From Streptomyces sp. AC512_CC834 (GTDB lineage Bacteria > Actinomycetota > Actinomycetes > Streptomycetales > Streptomycetaceae): a stretch of 64,000 nt of DNA. The position numbers were made by a program, and so were the translations under genes. Positions within the stretch are counted from its first letter, which is position 1. Every line of letters starts with the position of its first letter. Below, piece by piece: positions 16,462-24,737 of the stretch. Location: NCBI RefSeq assembly GCF_019049325.1, contig NZ_JAGMUO010000117.1:76575-140574 (forward strand). The letters are read 5' to 3'. The notes beneath the pieces are model-generated. The model was not told the DNA's origin. It worked only from the letters and a program-made list of their open reading frames with translations, and searched no databases.

Positions 16462-18117
16462 TTACTTGTTGGGCGGTGGCCCGTCGAGCGGCCTGCCGAG
16501 CACGCCGGGCCGCCGCTGCCAGGGCAGGGGGCCGCCGGGCGGCCGGTAGGAGACGCCCAGGGCGTCAAGTCGCCGGTAGTGGGTGGCCATCCGCTGCTCG
16601 AAGGCGGCGAAGTCCCGGTCGGCCGGGGCGGGCAGGGCGCTCCAGGCGACCTCGGCGAAGGCGGCGAGCCTCGGGAACAGTTGGTAGTCCACCCGCTCCT
16701 GGTTCTCGGTCACCTCGGTCCACAGGTTCGCCTGGGTGCCGATCACATGCCCGGCCTCCTCCGGCGCCAGTTCCGCCGGAACCGGCTCGAACCGGTAGAC
16801 GTCCTCCAGGGTGCGCACGAAGGCGATCGGCACGGGTTCGTCCTCGCCCCCGTGCTCCCGGAAGTTCAAGTACACCTGCTGCTCGGGGCACATCACGACG
16901 TCGTGTCCCGCACGCGCGGCGGCGACCCCGCCCGCGTACCCGCGCCAGGAGGACACGGCCGCACCCTTGGCCAGTCCACCCTCCAGGATCTCGTCCCAGC
17001 CGATGAGCCGGCGCCCGCGTTCGGCGAGCCAGGTGTCGAAGTGCTGGATGAACCAGGACTGGAGTTCGTCCTCGTCGGCAAGGCCGAGTTCCTCGATCCG
17101 CGCCTGGGCGGTGGGCGAACGCCGCCACTGCTCCTTGGGGCATTCGTCGCCGCCGATGTGGAGGAACTCCGAGGGGAAAAGCTCCAGGAGTTCCTCGAAG
17201 ACGCCCTCGTAGAAGCGCAGCGTGTTCTCGGTGGGGGCGAGTACGTTCGGGGAGACACCCCAGGTGTCCCAGACGGAGAGGGCGGTGGTGTCGATCACAT
17301 CGGTGTTGCCGAGTTCCGGATACGCGGCGATGGCGGCCTGCGAGTGCCCGGGTACGTCGATTTCGGGGACGACGGTGATGTGCCGCTCGGCGGCGTAGGC
17401 GACGATCTCCCGGATGTCCTCCTGGGTGTAGTAACCGCCGTGGGGTTTGTCCTCCCACAGCGGCGAGGCCCGGTGGCCGTATTTGGTGCGCGACCGCCAG
17501 GAGCCGGTCTCGGTGAGCTTCGGGTGGCGTTTGATCTCGACGCGCCAGCCCTGGTCGTCCGTCAGGTGGAAGTGCAGGACGTTGAGTTTGTGGGCGGCCA
17601 TCAGGTCCAGGTACCGCAGGACGCCGTCCTTCGGCATGAAGTGCCGGGCGACGTCCAGCATCAGGCCGCGCCAGCGGAAACGGGGCGCGTCCTCGATGCG
17701 GACCAGCGGCAGCCGCCACCGGCGGCCGGGGAGCGGGGCGCGCCGGAAGGCGTCCGGGCCGAGCAGTTGCCGCAGCGTCTGCGCGCCCCAGAAGAGGCCC
17801 GCCGGGCCGCCGCCGGTGAGGTGTACGCCGGTCGGTGCGACGTCGAGGCGGTAGCCCTCGGCGTCCAGTTTCCCGTCGAGGGACAGCCGGACGGCGTTGT
17901 CGTCGCCCGCCGCGGGGGCCAGCGGCAGACCGGTGGCCGCGCCCAGCGTGGCCCGCAGCCAGCGCTCGGTGTGCCCGGTGCCGTCGCCCGCCGCCAGCCC
18001 GGTGTCCGGACCGAGGTCGAAGAAGGCGCCCCGGGCCGCCACGTGCTGAGGCCGGGGAATCACGTCCGCCGGGTCCGTCAGGTCTGTCACGTCCGTCGGG
18101 TCCGTCAAGTCCGTCAC
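16462..18117 (-). CDS. GH20 beta-N-acetylhexosaminidase
   Basis: A 551-residue glycoside hydrolase. Residues ~15-140 form the GH20b domain. The barrel begins at RFRWRGLMLDVARHFMPKD, with FHLTDDQGWRVEIKRHP, and the catalytic Asp-Glu pair in HIGGDECPKEQW (D324, E325); NLWTEVTENQERVDYQLFPR is the late-barrel tryptophan motif. Hydrolysis proceeds by substrate-assisted catalysis and releases GlcNAc from chitobiose or similar. No signal peptide is evident (the N-terminus is a TDLTDPTDVTDLTDP repeat), so it is probably cytoplasmic. The GTG at 18117 lies 4 bp after the upstream permease stop. As last gene of an ABC-importer operon it likely cleaves imported chito-oligosaccharides. Confidence 0.9.
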   Translation of the reverse strand: MTDLTDPTDVTDLTDPADVIPRPQHVAARGAFFDLGPDTGLAAGDGTGHTERWLRATLGAATGLPLAPAAGDDNAVRLSLDGKLDAEGYRLDVAPTGVHLTGGGPAGLFWGAQTLRQLLGPDAFRRAPLPGRRWRLPLVRIEDAPRFRWRGLMLDVARHFMPKDGVLRYLDLMAAHKLNVLHFHLTDDQGWRVEIKRHPKLTETGSWRSRTKYGHRASPLWEDKPHGGYYTQEDIREIVAYAAERHITVVPEIDVPGHSQAAIAAYPELGNTDVIDTTALSVWDTWGVSPNVLAPTENTLRFYEGVFEELLELFPSEFLHIGGDECPKEQWRRSPTAQARIEELGLADEDELQSWFIQHFDTWLAERGRRLIGWDEILEGGLAKGAAVSSWRGYAGGVAAARAGHDVVMCPEQQVYLNFREHGGEDEPVPIAFVRTLEDVYRFEPVPAELAPEEAGHVIGTQANLWTEVTENQERVDYQLFPRLAAFAEVAWSALPAPADRDFAAFEQRMATHYRRLDALGVSYRPPGGPLPWQRRPGVLGRPLDGPPPNK

Positions 18118-18121
18118 GATG

Positions 18122-18967
18122 TCAGTCCTTTACCGCTCCGCCGAGGCCGGAGACGAGTCGTCGTTGTACGAGTACGAAGAAGACCAGCACCGGAATCGTC
18201 ATCACCGTGGACGCGGCCATCACTCCGCCCCAGTCGGGATCGTCCGGCTTGTAGAAGACCAGCAGCGCCATCGGCAGCGTCGACTGGGAGATGTCACTGA
18301 TGATGAACGACTTGGCGAACAGGAAGTCGTTCCAGGTCGAGATGAAGGAGAAGACGCTGGTGGCCACCAGCCCCGGGAAGACCAGCGGGAAAAGGATCTG
18401 CCACAGAAAGCGCGTCCGGCTCGCCCCGTCGATGTAGGCGGCCTCCTCCAGGGCGTCCGGCACGGCTTTCACAAAGCCCCGCAGCATCCAGATCGCGAAG
18501 GGCAGCGAGAAGGCGATGTGGGGCAGGATCAGCGAACCCAGCGTGTTCAGCAGGCCGAAGTCCCGCATGAGGAAGAACAGCGGGATCGTGAGCGCCTCCA
18601 CGGGCACCATCTGTGCCACCAGGAACATGATCAGCAGGGTGGTCCGGAAACGGAACCGGAAACGCGTCACCGCGGTCGCCGCGAGGAACGCGATCAGCGC
18701 CGAGGCGATCACGACGGTGCCCGCCACGAGCAGACTGTTGAGAAAGTAACGGCCGAATTCCTGCTGCCCGAAGACCCGCCGGAAGGAATCCAGCGACGGC
18801 GTCAGGGTCCACGGCCGCGGCTCGCTCGACTCGATCTCCCCGGCCGGTTTGAAGGCGCTCAGCACCATCCAGTACAGCGGGAAGGCGACCACGACCGCGA
18901 TCAGCAGCGCCGACGTCTCCGCCGCGAGCCGCCACGGACGGCGCACCCGCACGCGCGGAAGATTCAC
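18122..18967 (-). CDS. ABC sugar transporter permease (MalG type)
   Basis: A 281-residue inner membrane permease with six hydrophobic segments (the first, ALLIAVVVAFPLYWMVLSAF). The EAA loop is EEAAYIDGASRTRFLWQILFP, which contacts the ATPase. The C-terminus FFVLVQRRLVSGLGGAVKD is typical of MalG/LacG proteins. The GTG at 18967 overlaps the preceding permease stop (GTGA). No ATPase gene is in this operon; in Streptomyces the shared ATPase MsiK commonly energises such importers (known of the family, inferred here). Confidence 0.92.
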   Translation of the reverse strand: MNLPRVRVRRPWRLAAETSALLIAVVVAFPLYWMVLSAFKPAGEIESSEPRPWTLTPSLDSFRRVFGQQEFGRYFLNSLLVAGTVVIASALIAFLAATAVTRFRFRFRTTLLIMFLVAQMVPVEALTIPLFFLMRDFGLLNTLGSLILPHIAFSLPFAIWMLRGFVKAVPDALEEAAYIDGASRTRFLWQILFPLVFPGLVATSVFSFISTWNDFLFAKSFIISDISQSTLPMALLVFYKPDDPDWGGVMAASTVMTIPVLVFFVLVQRRLVSGLGGAVKD

Positions 18968-19929
18968 AGCTCCTCCCCCTGGCGGCGCAGCAGCCGCAAG
19001 TACACCAGCGTCACGGCGAGCAGGATCAGCAGCATGACGACGCCGATCGCGGAGCCGAGGCTGTACTGCGAGGACGCGAACGCCTTCTGGTAGGCGTAGA
19101 CGTTGAGTACGAGGTTCTGGCCGGCGATGCCGCCGCCGTTCGTCATGACGTAGATCTGGGTGAAGACCTTGAAGTCCCAGATGACCGACTGGATGGTGAC
19201 GACCACCAGGATCGGCCGCAGCATCGGCGCGAGCACCGAACGCCAGATCCGCCACTGGGAGGCCCCGTCGAGCGCGGCCGCCTCCAGCACCTCGGACGGC
19301 ACGGACCGGATCCCGGCGTAGACGGTCACCATGACGAACGGGAAGGAGCACCAGACCACTTCGAGCAGGACGAGCAGGAAGGCGCTGTAGCGCCCGTACG
19401 TCCAGGAGTGGTCGCCGAGGCCCAGCATCCGGTTGACGGGCCCGAAGTCCGGGTCGAACAGCAGCAGCCAGACCGTCGACCCGGTGACCGCCGGGGTCGC
19501 CCACGCACCCAGCCCCGCCAGCATCAACGCCAGCCGCGGCACGGCCCGCACCCGCGTGAGCAACACGGCGAGCGCACACCCGACGGCCAACGTGGACACC
19601 ACGCAGGCCGCGGCGAACACGACGGTGGCGAGCAGCACCCGCCAGAACTCACCGTCCCCGAACAACTCGGCGTAGTTCCCGAACCCCTGAAAGGTGGTCG
19701 GCTCTCCACCGGACACCTGGGCCTGCGTGTACTCCAGAAAGGAGATCAGCCCAAGCTGATAGACGGGGTAGACGAGCAGCCCACCGAGGACGACAAGGGC
19801 GGGGGCAAGATAGATCCAAGGGGTGCTGGAAGCGCCCCGATAGGGGCGCGGGGAACGGCGCGACAAGCCACCACGTACCCGCACCCGCCCACGAACCGCA
19901 CCCCCCACCCCATTAGGCACCCCAGTCAT
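18964..19929 (-). CDS. ABC sugar transporter permease (MalF type)
   Basis: A 321-residue permease. The N-terminus (~residues 1-33) is Arg/Gly-rich. It is followed by the first helix IYLAPALVVLGGLLVYPVYQ and further segments ending LLILLAVTLVYLRLLRR. The EAA loop is LEAAALDGASQWRIWRSVLAP. The ATG at 19929 overlaps the binding-protein stop (ATGA). The coding region near residues 24-40 overlaps a GC-rich element resembling a dispersed Streptomyces intergenic repeat, which may have lengthened the N-terminus. Confidence 0.92.
   Translation of the reverse strand: MTGVPNGVGGAVRGRVRVRGGLSRRSPRPYRGASSTPWIYLAPALVVLGGLLVYPVYQLGLISFLEYTQAQVSGGEPTTFQGFGNYAELFGDGEFWRVLLATVVFAAACVVSTLAVGCALAVLLTRVRAVPRLALMLAGLGAWATPAVTGSTVWLLLFDPDFGPVNRMLGLGDHSWTYGRYSAFLLVLLEVVWCSFPFVMVTVYAGIRSVPSEVLEAAALDGASQWRIWRSVLAPMLRPILVVVTIQSVIWDFKVFTQIYVMTNGGGIAGQNLVLNVYAYQKAFASSQYSLGSAIGVVMLLILLAVTLVYLRLLRRQGEEL
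19832..19895 (-). repeat. Dispersed-repeat-like element inside the permease N-terminal coding region
   Basis: AGCGCCCC-GATA-GGGGCGC forms a hairpin (19832-19849), followed by GGGGAAC, GCGCGACAAGCCAC and similar. The same order of words occurs between murA and hup at 23973-24045, where it is noncoding. The resemblance suggests a family repeat that has become part of the open frame here. Confidence 0.5.
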
Positions 19930-21224
19930 CCGGCGGAGCCAAACGCCTCGTCCATCTTGTCGGCCGCGTCCCCAGCGGCAGCGCCCACGTCCTTCTTGCC
20001 GCTGACGACCTCCTGGAACATCGTCGGCAGCACCTGCGAGGAGTCGATCGTCGCCCACGCGGGAGAGGCCGGGACGAACTTCGTGCCGGCGGCGAGCGTG
20101 TCGACGAACGGCTTCACGAAGGGCTCCTCCGCCGCCACCTGCTGCCGTACGTCCGTGTAGGTCGGCAGGAAGCCCATCGCGTCGAACAGTTCACCCTGCG
20201 CCTTCTTCGACGCGAGCCGCTTCATCAGGTCGACGGCGAGGGTGCGGTGCGAGGTGCTCTTCAGGATGCCGATGTTGTTGCCGCCCGCGAAGGCGGGGGC
20301 GATCGAGCCGGGCTCGGCGCCCGGCAGCGGCACGACCGCGTACTTGCCCTTCACTTTGCCGGCCTCCACGGCCTGGTGGCTGAAGTCGCCGCCGATCGCC
20401 ATGGCCGCCTTGCCGGAGGCGAACGCGGTGACGGTGTCGTTGCCGCTCATGCCGGCGCACTTGGCGGCCGGGCAGTTGTCGTCGCCGAACAGGGAGGTGT
20501 ACGCCTCGATGCCCTTCTGGGACGCGGCGCTGTCGATCGCCGAGGCGTACGAACCGCCCTTGCCGGTGGCGAGTTCGCCGCCGGACGCCCAGATGAAGGG
20601 CATCGCGCCGTAGGTGTAGGCGCCGCCGACCGCGATGCCGTAGAGGTCGGGCTTCGCGGCCCGGACCTTCTTCGCGGTGGACGCCAGTTCGTCCAGCGAC
20701 TTGGGTGCCTGAAGGCCCAGTTCGTCGAAGACGTCGGTGCGGTAGTACAGGGCCCGGACGCCGACGAAGTACGGGGCGCCGTAGACCTTGCCGTCCACGG
20801 TGACCGACTGGCGGGCGGTGGGGTCGGTGTCCTTGGCCTCGTCCCAGGCCGCGAATTCCTTGGTCACGTCGGCGAGTCCGCCGTCCTTGACGTACCCGGC
20901 CGTGTCGGTGTTGCCGAACTCGATGACGTCGGGGGCGCTCTTCGGGTCGTTGAAGGCGGCCTTGATGCGCTGGGCGCGGGTCTCGACGGGGATGTACTCG
21001 ACGGTGACCTTCGTGTCCTCGTGCGCCTTCTCGAAGTCGGCCAGGACCGCGTCGACGACCTTCTCCTTGGGCTTGTTGTTGACCTCCTGGAAGAGCCAGA
21101 CCCGGAGCGTGCCGCTCTTCTCGTCCTTGCCGGAGGAGGAGTTGTCGGACGTCTGGGGGGCACAGGCGGTCGCGGCGACGACGGCGACGGCCAGCAGTAC
21201 GGCCAGGCGGGGGGCGAGCTTCAT
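19926..21224 (-). CDS. ABC sugar transporter extracellular binding lipoprotein
   Basis: A 432-residue solute-binding protein. A signal peptide (LAVLLAVAVVAATAC) ends at a lipobox cysteine near residue 20. The mature part has TLRVWLFQEVNNKPKEKVV, a FEKAHEDTKVTVEYIPVE segment, and a SBP_bac_1 fold with PFVKPFVDTLAAGTKFVPAS near the C-terminus. The ATG at 21224 follows GGAGGA by 8 bases. As first gene of the importer/GH20 operon it would define substrate, probably N-acetylglucosamine oligosaccharides by context. Tandem DasR-like boxes and a LacI-like dyad lie upstream. Confidence 0.9.
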   Translation of the reverse strand: MKLAPRLAVLLAVAVVAATACAPQTSDNSSSGKDEKSGTLRVWLFQEVNNKPKEKVVDAVLADFEKAHEDTKVTVEYIPVETRAQRIKAAFNDPKSAPDVIEFGNTDTAGYVKDGGLADVTKEFAAWDEAKDTDPTARQSVTVDGKVYGAPYFVGVRALYYRTDVFDELGLQAPKSLDELASTAKKVRAAKPDLYGIAVGGAYTYGAMPFIWASGGELATGKGGSYASAIDSAASQKGIEAYTSLFGDDNCPAAKCAGMSGNDTVTAFASGKAAMAIGGDFSHQAVEAGKVKGKYAVVPLPGAEPGSIAPAFAGGNNIGILKSTSHRTLAVDLMKRLASKKAQGELFDAMGFLPTYTDVRQQVAAEEPFVKPFVDTLAAGTKFVPASPAWATIDSSQVLPTMFQEVVSGKKDVGAAAGDAADKMDEAFGSAG

Positions 21225-21246
21225 GGAGTGTTCCTCCGGACGCGCG

Positions 21247-21261
21247 TTGCAACATATGCAA
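21247..21261. promoter_or_regulatory. TTGCA-N5-TGCAA dyad in the leader
   Basis: TTGCA (21247-21251) and TGCAA (21257-21261) are an exact inverted repeat, 23 bp upstream of the binding-protein start. Its position and form suggest a sugar-repressor operator; the regulator is unidentified. Confidence 0.4.
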
Positions 21262-21319
21262 TGACGGTTTCGCTCTGCACAACATCCAGGAGGGTAAGGA
21301 GTACATGAACATGTCCACA

Positions 21320-21347
21320 AGAGGTCTGAACCAAGAGGTCTGAACCA
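21320..21347. promoter_or_regulatory. Tandem 14-bp boxes resembling DasR sites
   Basis: AGAGGTCTGAACCA occurs twice in exact tandem (21320-21333, 21334-21347), about 96-124 bp upstream of the binding-protein start. Each copy holds GGTCT-GA-ACCA and matches 9 of 12 core positions of the DasR palindrome TGGTCTAGACCA. DasR (GntR family) represses chitin/GlcNAc genes, which suits this operon. Confidence 0.5.
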
Positions 21348-21365
21348 ATTGATCACGCACGAAGA

Positions 21366-21397
21366 CCCCCGGAGTGTGCGCGGGCACACTCCGGGGG
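21366..21397 (-). terminator. Hairpin terminator downstream of the DUF3039 gene
   Basis: A perfect 14-bp stem (CCCCCGGAGTGTGC / GCACACTCCGGGGG) with a 4-nt loop, 30 bp after the stop at 21427. Confidence 0.8.
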
Positions 21398-21426
21398 CCT
21401 TCGGGATGGTCTGTGCGGGGCGGCCG

Positions 21427-21723
21427 CTACTTCTTGTCGCCGCCCTTGCCGCCGCCCTTGCCCTCGTCCCCGCCGCCGTTCATGGACTCGTAGATCTCCT
21501 TGCACATGGGACAGACGGGATACTTCTTCGGGTCGCGGCCCGGCACCCAGACCTTGCCGCACAGCGCCACGACGGGGGTGCCGTCGAGGGCGCTCGCCAT
21601 GATCTTGTCCTTCTGGACGTAATGCGCGAAGCGCTCGTGATCGCCGTCGCCGTGGGACGTCTGCGGCGCCGGCTCGACGAGGGTTCCCGTACCTGTCCCG
21701 CGCTCGGGCTCGAGAGTGCTCAT
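21427..21723 (-). CDS. DUF3039 domain protein
   Basis: A 98-residue protein with the actinobacterial DUF3039 core: DGDHERFAHYVQKDKIMAS, then GTPVVALCGKVWVPGRDPKKYPVCPMCKEIYE. The single CxxC (CPMC) plus an upstream Cys suggest metal binding. Function is unknown. The tail is a Gly/Lys/Asp-rich stretch. The ATG at 21723 is taken over a TTG at 21732. It stands apart from the downstream importer operon and is followed by its own terminator. Confidence 0.88.
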   Translation of the reverse strand: MSTLEPERGTGTGTLVEPAPQTSHGDGDHERFAHYVQKDKIMASALDGTPVVALCGKVWVPGRDPKKYPVCPMCKEIYESMNGGGDEGKGGGKGGDKK

Positions 21724-21753
21724 AACCGCCAAGGGTACTGAAGCTCACACGCT

Positions 21754-22326
21754 TCAGTTGAGCGACGGGTCCTCCGGATACGTCGCCACCATGGCCAGGT
21801 CGCCCCGCTGGCGGCGCAGGACCTCGCGCCAGAGCTTCTCGGGCAACGGCGAGGAGACGTCGCCGGGCTCGGACTCGACCACGTACCAGGCACCCTCCGC
21901 CAGTTCGTCCTCCAACTGGCCGGGCCCCCAGCCCGCGTACCCGGCGAAGATCCGCAGGGCGCCCACCGCGGACGCCAGCAGCTCCGGCGGTGCCTCCAGG
22001 TCCACCAGGCCGATCGCGCCGTGCACCCGGCGCCAGCCCAGCGGCGCCCGCTCGCCGGACGCCCCGCCGGGGACGACGGCGACGCCGAGGGCCGAGTCCA
22101 GCGAGACCGGGCCGCCCTGGAAGACGACGCCCGGTTCGCCGGCCAGGTCGGCCCAGTCCTCCAGGATGTCGCCCACGTCGACCGGGGTGGGACGGTTGAG
22201 GACGACACCGAGGGAGCCCTCCTCGTCGTGGTCGAGGAGCAGCACCACGGCACGCTCAAAGTTCGGGTCCGCCAGGGCGGGCGTGGCCACGAGCAGCCGC
22301 CCCGTGAGCGAGGACACCTCGGTCAT
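21754..22326 (-). CDS. YqgE/AlgH family protein
   Basis: A 190-residue protein of the YqgE/AlgH fold. SLTGRLLVATPALADPNFERAV, then VVLLLDHDEEGSLGVVLNRPT is the hallmark N-terminus, and FAGYAGWGPGQLEDELAEGAW is the conserved C-terminal motif. Biochemical role is unclear; relatives are implicated in transcription regulation or redox processes. Start: ATG 22326 is chosen because the conserved TEVSSLTGRLLVATP begins there; ATG 22335 is nine bases earlier. It lies divergent to murA. Confidence 0.88.
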   Translation of the reverse strand: MTEVSSLTGRLLVATPALADPNFERAVVLLLDHDEEGSLGVVLNRPTPVDVGDILEDWADLAGEPGVVFQGGPVSLDSALGVAVVPGGASGERAPLGWRRVHGAIGLVDLEAPPELLASAVGALRIFAGYAGWGPGQLEDELAEGAWYVVESEPGDVSSPLPEKLWREVLRRQRGDLAMVATYPEDPSLN

Positions 22327-22559
22327 GCCAGACATGATCCCGCATGTTCGCCCGTCGTGGGGCGGCAATCGGCGGCACGGGGTGAACACACCCCCCGCGC
22401 ACGCTCCGGGGCCGTGACCCCCCGTGTGCGCCGGTGAACACCGCGTGTTGTGACAAATCCATGACGTCGCCGGACCGTGCGGAGGCGCACTGAAGGGGGG
22501 TACAAGACGATTACCCTTTCCCTTCTGGCCCCTGCCCAACCCCACGGAACGCGAGATTC

Positions 22560-23906
22560 ATGACCGTCAACGGCGCTGATGACGTACTGCTTGTCCACGG
22601 CGGAACCCCGCTGGAGGGCGAGATCCGGGTCCGCGGTGCGAAGAACCTCGTGCCGAAGGCAATGGTGGCCGCTCTGCTGGGCAGTGCGCCGAGCCGGCTG
22701 CGCAACGTGCCGGACATCCGCGATGTGCGGGTCGTACGCGGACTGCTGCAACTGCACGGGGTGACCGTCCGTCCGGGCGGGGAGCCCGGCGAGCTGGTGA
22801 TGGACCCCTCCCACGTGGAGAGCGCGAACGTCGCCGACATCGATGCCCACGCGGGCTCGTCGCGCATCCCGATCCTGTTCTGCGGCCCGCTGCTGCACCG
22901 GCTCGGGCACGCCTTCATCCCGGGTCTGGGCGGCTGCGACATCGGCGGGCGGCCCATCGACTTCCACTTCGAGGTGCTGCGGCAGTTCGGCGCGACGATC
23001 GAGAAGCGGGCGGACGGCCAGTACCTGGAGGCCCCGCAGCGGCTGCGCGGTACGAAGATCAACCTGCCGTACCCGTCCGTCGGCGCGACCGAGCAGGTCC
23101 TGCTGACCGCGGTGCTCGCCGAGGGCGTCACGGAGCTGTCCAACGCGGCCGTGGAGCCGGAGATCGAGGACCTGATCTGCGTTCTGCAGAAAATGGGCGC
23201 GATCATCGCGATGGACACCGACCGCACGATCCGCGTCACCGGTGTGGACGAGCTGGGCGGCTACACCCACCGCGCCCTCTCGGACCGCCTGGAGGCCGCC
23301 TCCTGGGCCTCGGCGGCGCTGGCGACCGAGGGCAACGTCTACGTCCGGGGCGCCCAGCAGCGCTCGATGATGACGTTCCTCAACACCTTCCGGAAGGTGG
23401 GCGGCGCCTTCGAGATCGAGGACGAGGGCATCCGCTTCTGGCATCCGGGCGGCCGGCTGAAGTCCATCGCCCTGGAGACGGACGTGCACCCCGGCTTCCA
23501 GACGGACTGGCAGCAGCCCCTGGTGGTCGCCCTGACGCAGGCCACGGGGCTGTCCATCGTCCACGAGACGGTCTACGAGTCCCGTCTCGGCTTCACCTCG
23601 GCGCTCAACCAGATGGGCGCCCACATCCAGCTCTACCGCGAGTGCCTCGGCGGCTCCCACTGCCGCTTCGGCCAGCGCAACTTCCTCCACTCGGCCGTCG
23701 TCTCGGGACCGACCAAGCTGGAGGGCGCCGACCTGGTCATCCCCGACCTGCGCGGCGGCTTCTCGTACCTCATCGCCGCCCTCGCGGCCCAGGGCACGTC
23801 CCGGGTCCACGGCATCGACCTGATCAACCGGGGCTACGAGAACTTCATGGAGAAGCTCGTGGAGCTGGGCGCGAAGGTGGAACTCCCGGGCAAGGCTCTG
23901 GGCTGA
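22560..23906 (+). CDS. murA: UDP-N-acetylglucosamine 1-carboxyvinyltransferase
   Basis: A 448-residue enolpyruvyl transferase that catalyses the first committed step of peptidoglycan synthesis (PEP + UDP-GlcNAc). VRGAKNLVPKAMVAALL carries the substrate-binding K28-N29, and GLGGCDIGGRPIDFH carries the active-site cysteine C126, the fosfomycin target, so the enzyme should be fosfomycin-sensitive. The inside-out barrel signature QTDWQQPLVVALTQATG is present. Length is as expected. The ATG at 22560 is preceded by GGAACG. It is monocistronic, ending in a strong bidirectional terminator before hup. Confidence 0.95.
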   Translation: MTVNGADDVLLVHGGTPLEGEIRVRGAKNLVPKAMVAALLGSAPSRLRNVPDIRDVRVVRGLLQLHGVTVRPGGEPGELVMDPSHVESANVADIDAHAGSSRIPILFCGPLLHRLGHAFIPGLGGCDIGGRPIDFHFEVLRQFGATIEKRADGQYLEAPQRLRGTKINLPYPSVGATEQVLLTAVLAEGVTELSNAAVEPEIEDLICVLQKMGAIIAMDTDRTIRVTGVDELGGYTHRALSDRLEAASWASAALATEGNVYVRGAQQRSMMTFLNTFRKVGGAFEIEDEGIRFWHPGGRLKSIALETDVHPGFQTDWQQPLVVALTQATGLSIVHETVYESRLGFTSALNQMGAHIQLYRECLGGSHCRFGQRNFLHSAVVSGPTKLEGADLVIPDLRGGFSYLIAALAAQGTSRVHGIDLINRGYENFMEKLVELGAKVELPGKALG

Positions 23907-23917
23907 CGACAGCACAC

Positions 23918-23965
23918 ACGCCGATGGGGCGGTCACCCGAACCCGGGTGACCGCCCCATCGGCGT
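23918..23965. terminator. Perfect 22-bp bidirectional terminator
   Basis: The arms 23918-23939 and 23944-23965 are perfectly complementary across a 4-nt loop, between the convergent murA and hup genes. One of the strongest hairpins in the window. Confidence 0.9.
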
Positions 23966-23972
23966 TGAGTTG

Positions 23973-24090
23973 AGCGCCCGCGACAGGGGCGCGGGGCTGT
24001 ATCGACTTGCGGCTCCGCCGCGCGGGCGCGACCAGCCACAACCGGCCCGCGGCCATACGACGACCCGCAGCCCCGCAGTCCCCCGGCGCT
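23973..24090. repeat. GC-rich dispersed intergenic repeat (REP-like)
   Basis: Sequence beginning AGCGCCCGCGACAGGGGCGC and continuing with GCGCGACCAGCCAC resembles an intergenic repeat I recognise from Streptomyces. A related version lies in the permease coding region at 19832-19895. No gene is seen here. Confidence 0.5.
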
Positions 24091-24103
24091 AAAAGCGGAG
24101 CGC

Positions 24104-24385
24104 TTACTTACCCTTGGCGGCTTCCTTGAGCTTCGAGCCCGCCGAGACCTTGACGCTGTAGCCGGCCGGGATCTGGATCGGCTCGCCGGTCTGCGGGTTC
24201 CGGGCGGTGCGAGCGGCACGGTGGGTGCGCTCGAAGGTCAGGAAGCCGGGGATGGTGACCTTCTCGTCACCCTTGGAGACGATGTCACCGACAACCTCGG
24301 CGAACGCGGCCAGAACGGCGTCGGCGTCCTTGCGGGTCACCTCGGCGCGGTCGGCCAGCGCGGCCACCAGCTCACTGCGGTTCAT
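24104..24385 (-). CDS. hupA: HU-family nucleoid protein
   Basis: A 93-residue HU protein (histone-like, DNA-bending dimer). MNRSELVAALADRAEVTRKDADAVL is the N-terminal helical part, and TIPGFLTFERTHRAARTARNP contains the DNA-gripping arm with the signature arginines and RNPQTGEPI. The ATG at 24385 follows GGGAG by 8 bases; the open frame to 24601 is noncoding. It is the short HU form (no Lys/Ala-rich C-terminal tail), as expected of HupA. Symbol assigned by synteny and length. Confidence 0.93.
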   Translation of the reverse strand: MNRSELVAALADRAEVTRKDADAVLAAFAEVVGDIVSKGDEKVTIPGFLTFERTHRAARTARNPQTGEPIQIPAGYSVKVSAGSKLKEAAKGK

Positions 24386-24737
24386 GTTGTTACTCCCGTG
24401 TTCTACTTGCCGTTGAGGCGTGCCACGCGGCGGAGCCGCATGTTGGGCACAGCGATGCCGATGCTGCCAGGGTCCTCGGACACTCCCCGGACCCGGGTCG
24501 GTCGTCAGACCCTCGCGCCCAGGGAGGCATCCTGCCTCCACCTGCGGCGGTAAAGCCAATCCGGCACCCCCAGGAGTCGTGAGAACACCCGTGGGAGTCA
24601 CACGCCGAGAGGGCCTGAGCCTTGCGCAACCCTAGAGGGCGATCCGAGGCCCGACATCCCGCGACGCGCCGGTGGAGCGGCCCGCCGTGGTGATCCTCAC
24701 CACCACGCCACAGGCCGCCTTCCCCCGCCGGAGGAAC
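24386..24737. other. hup upstream region
   Basis: A 350-bp gap that holds the hup promoter and leader and the 3' flank of the malic enzyme gene. No RNA gene or ORF of convincing coding character was found. Confidence 0.5.
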
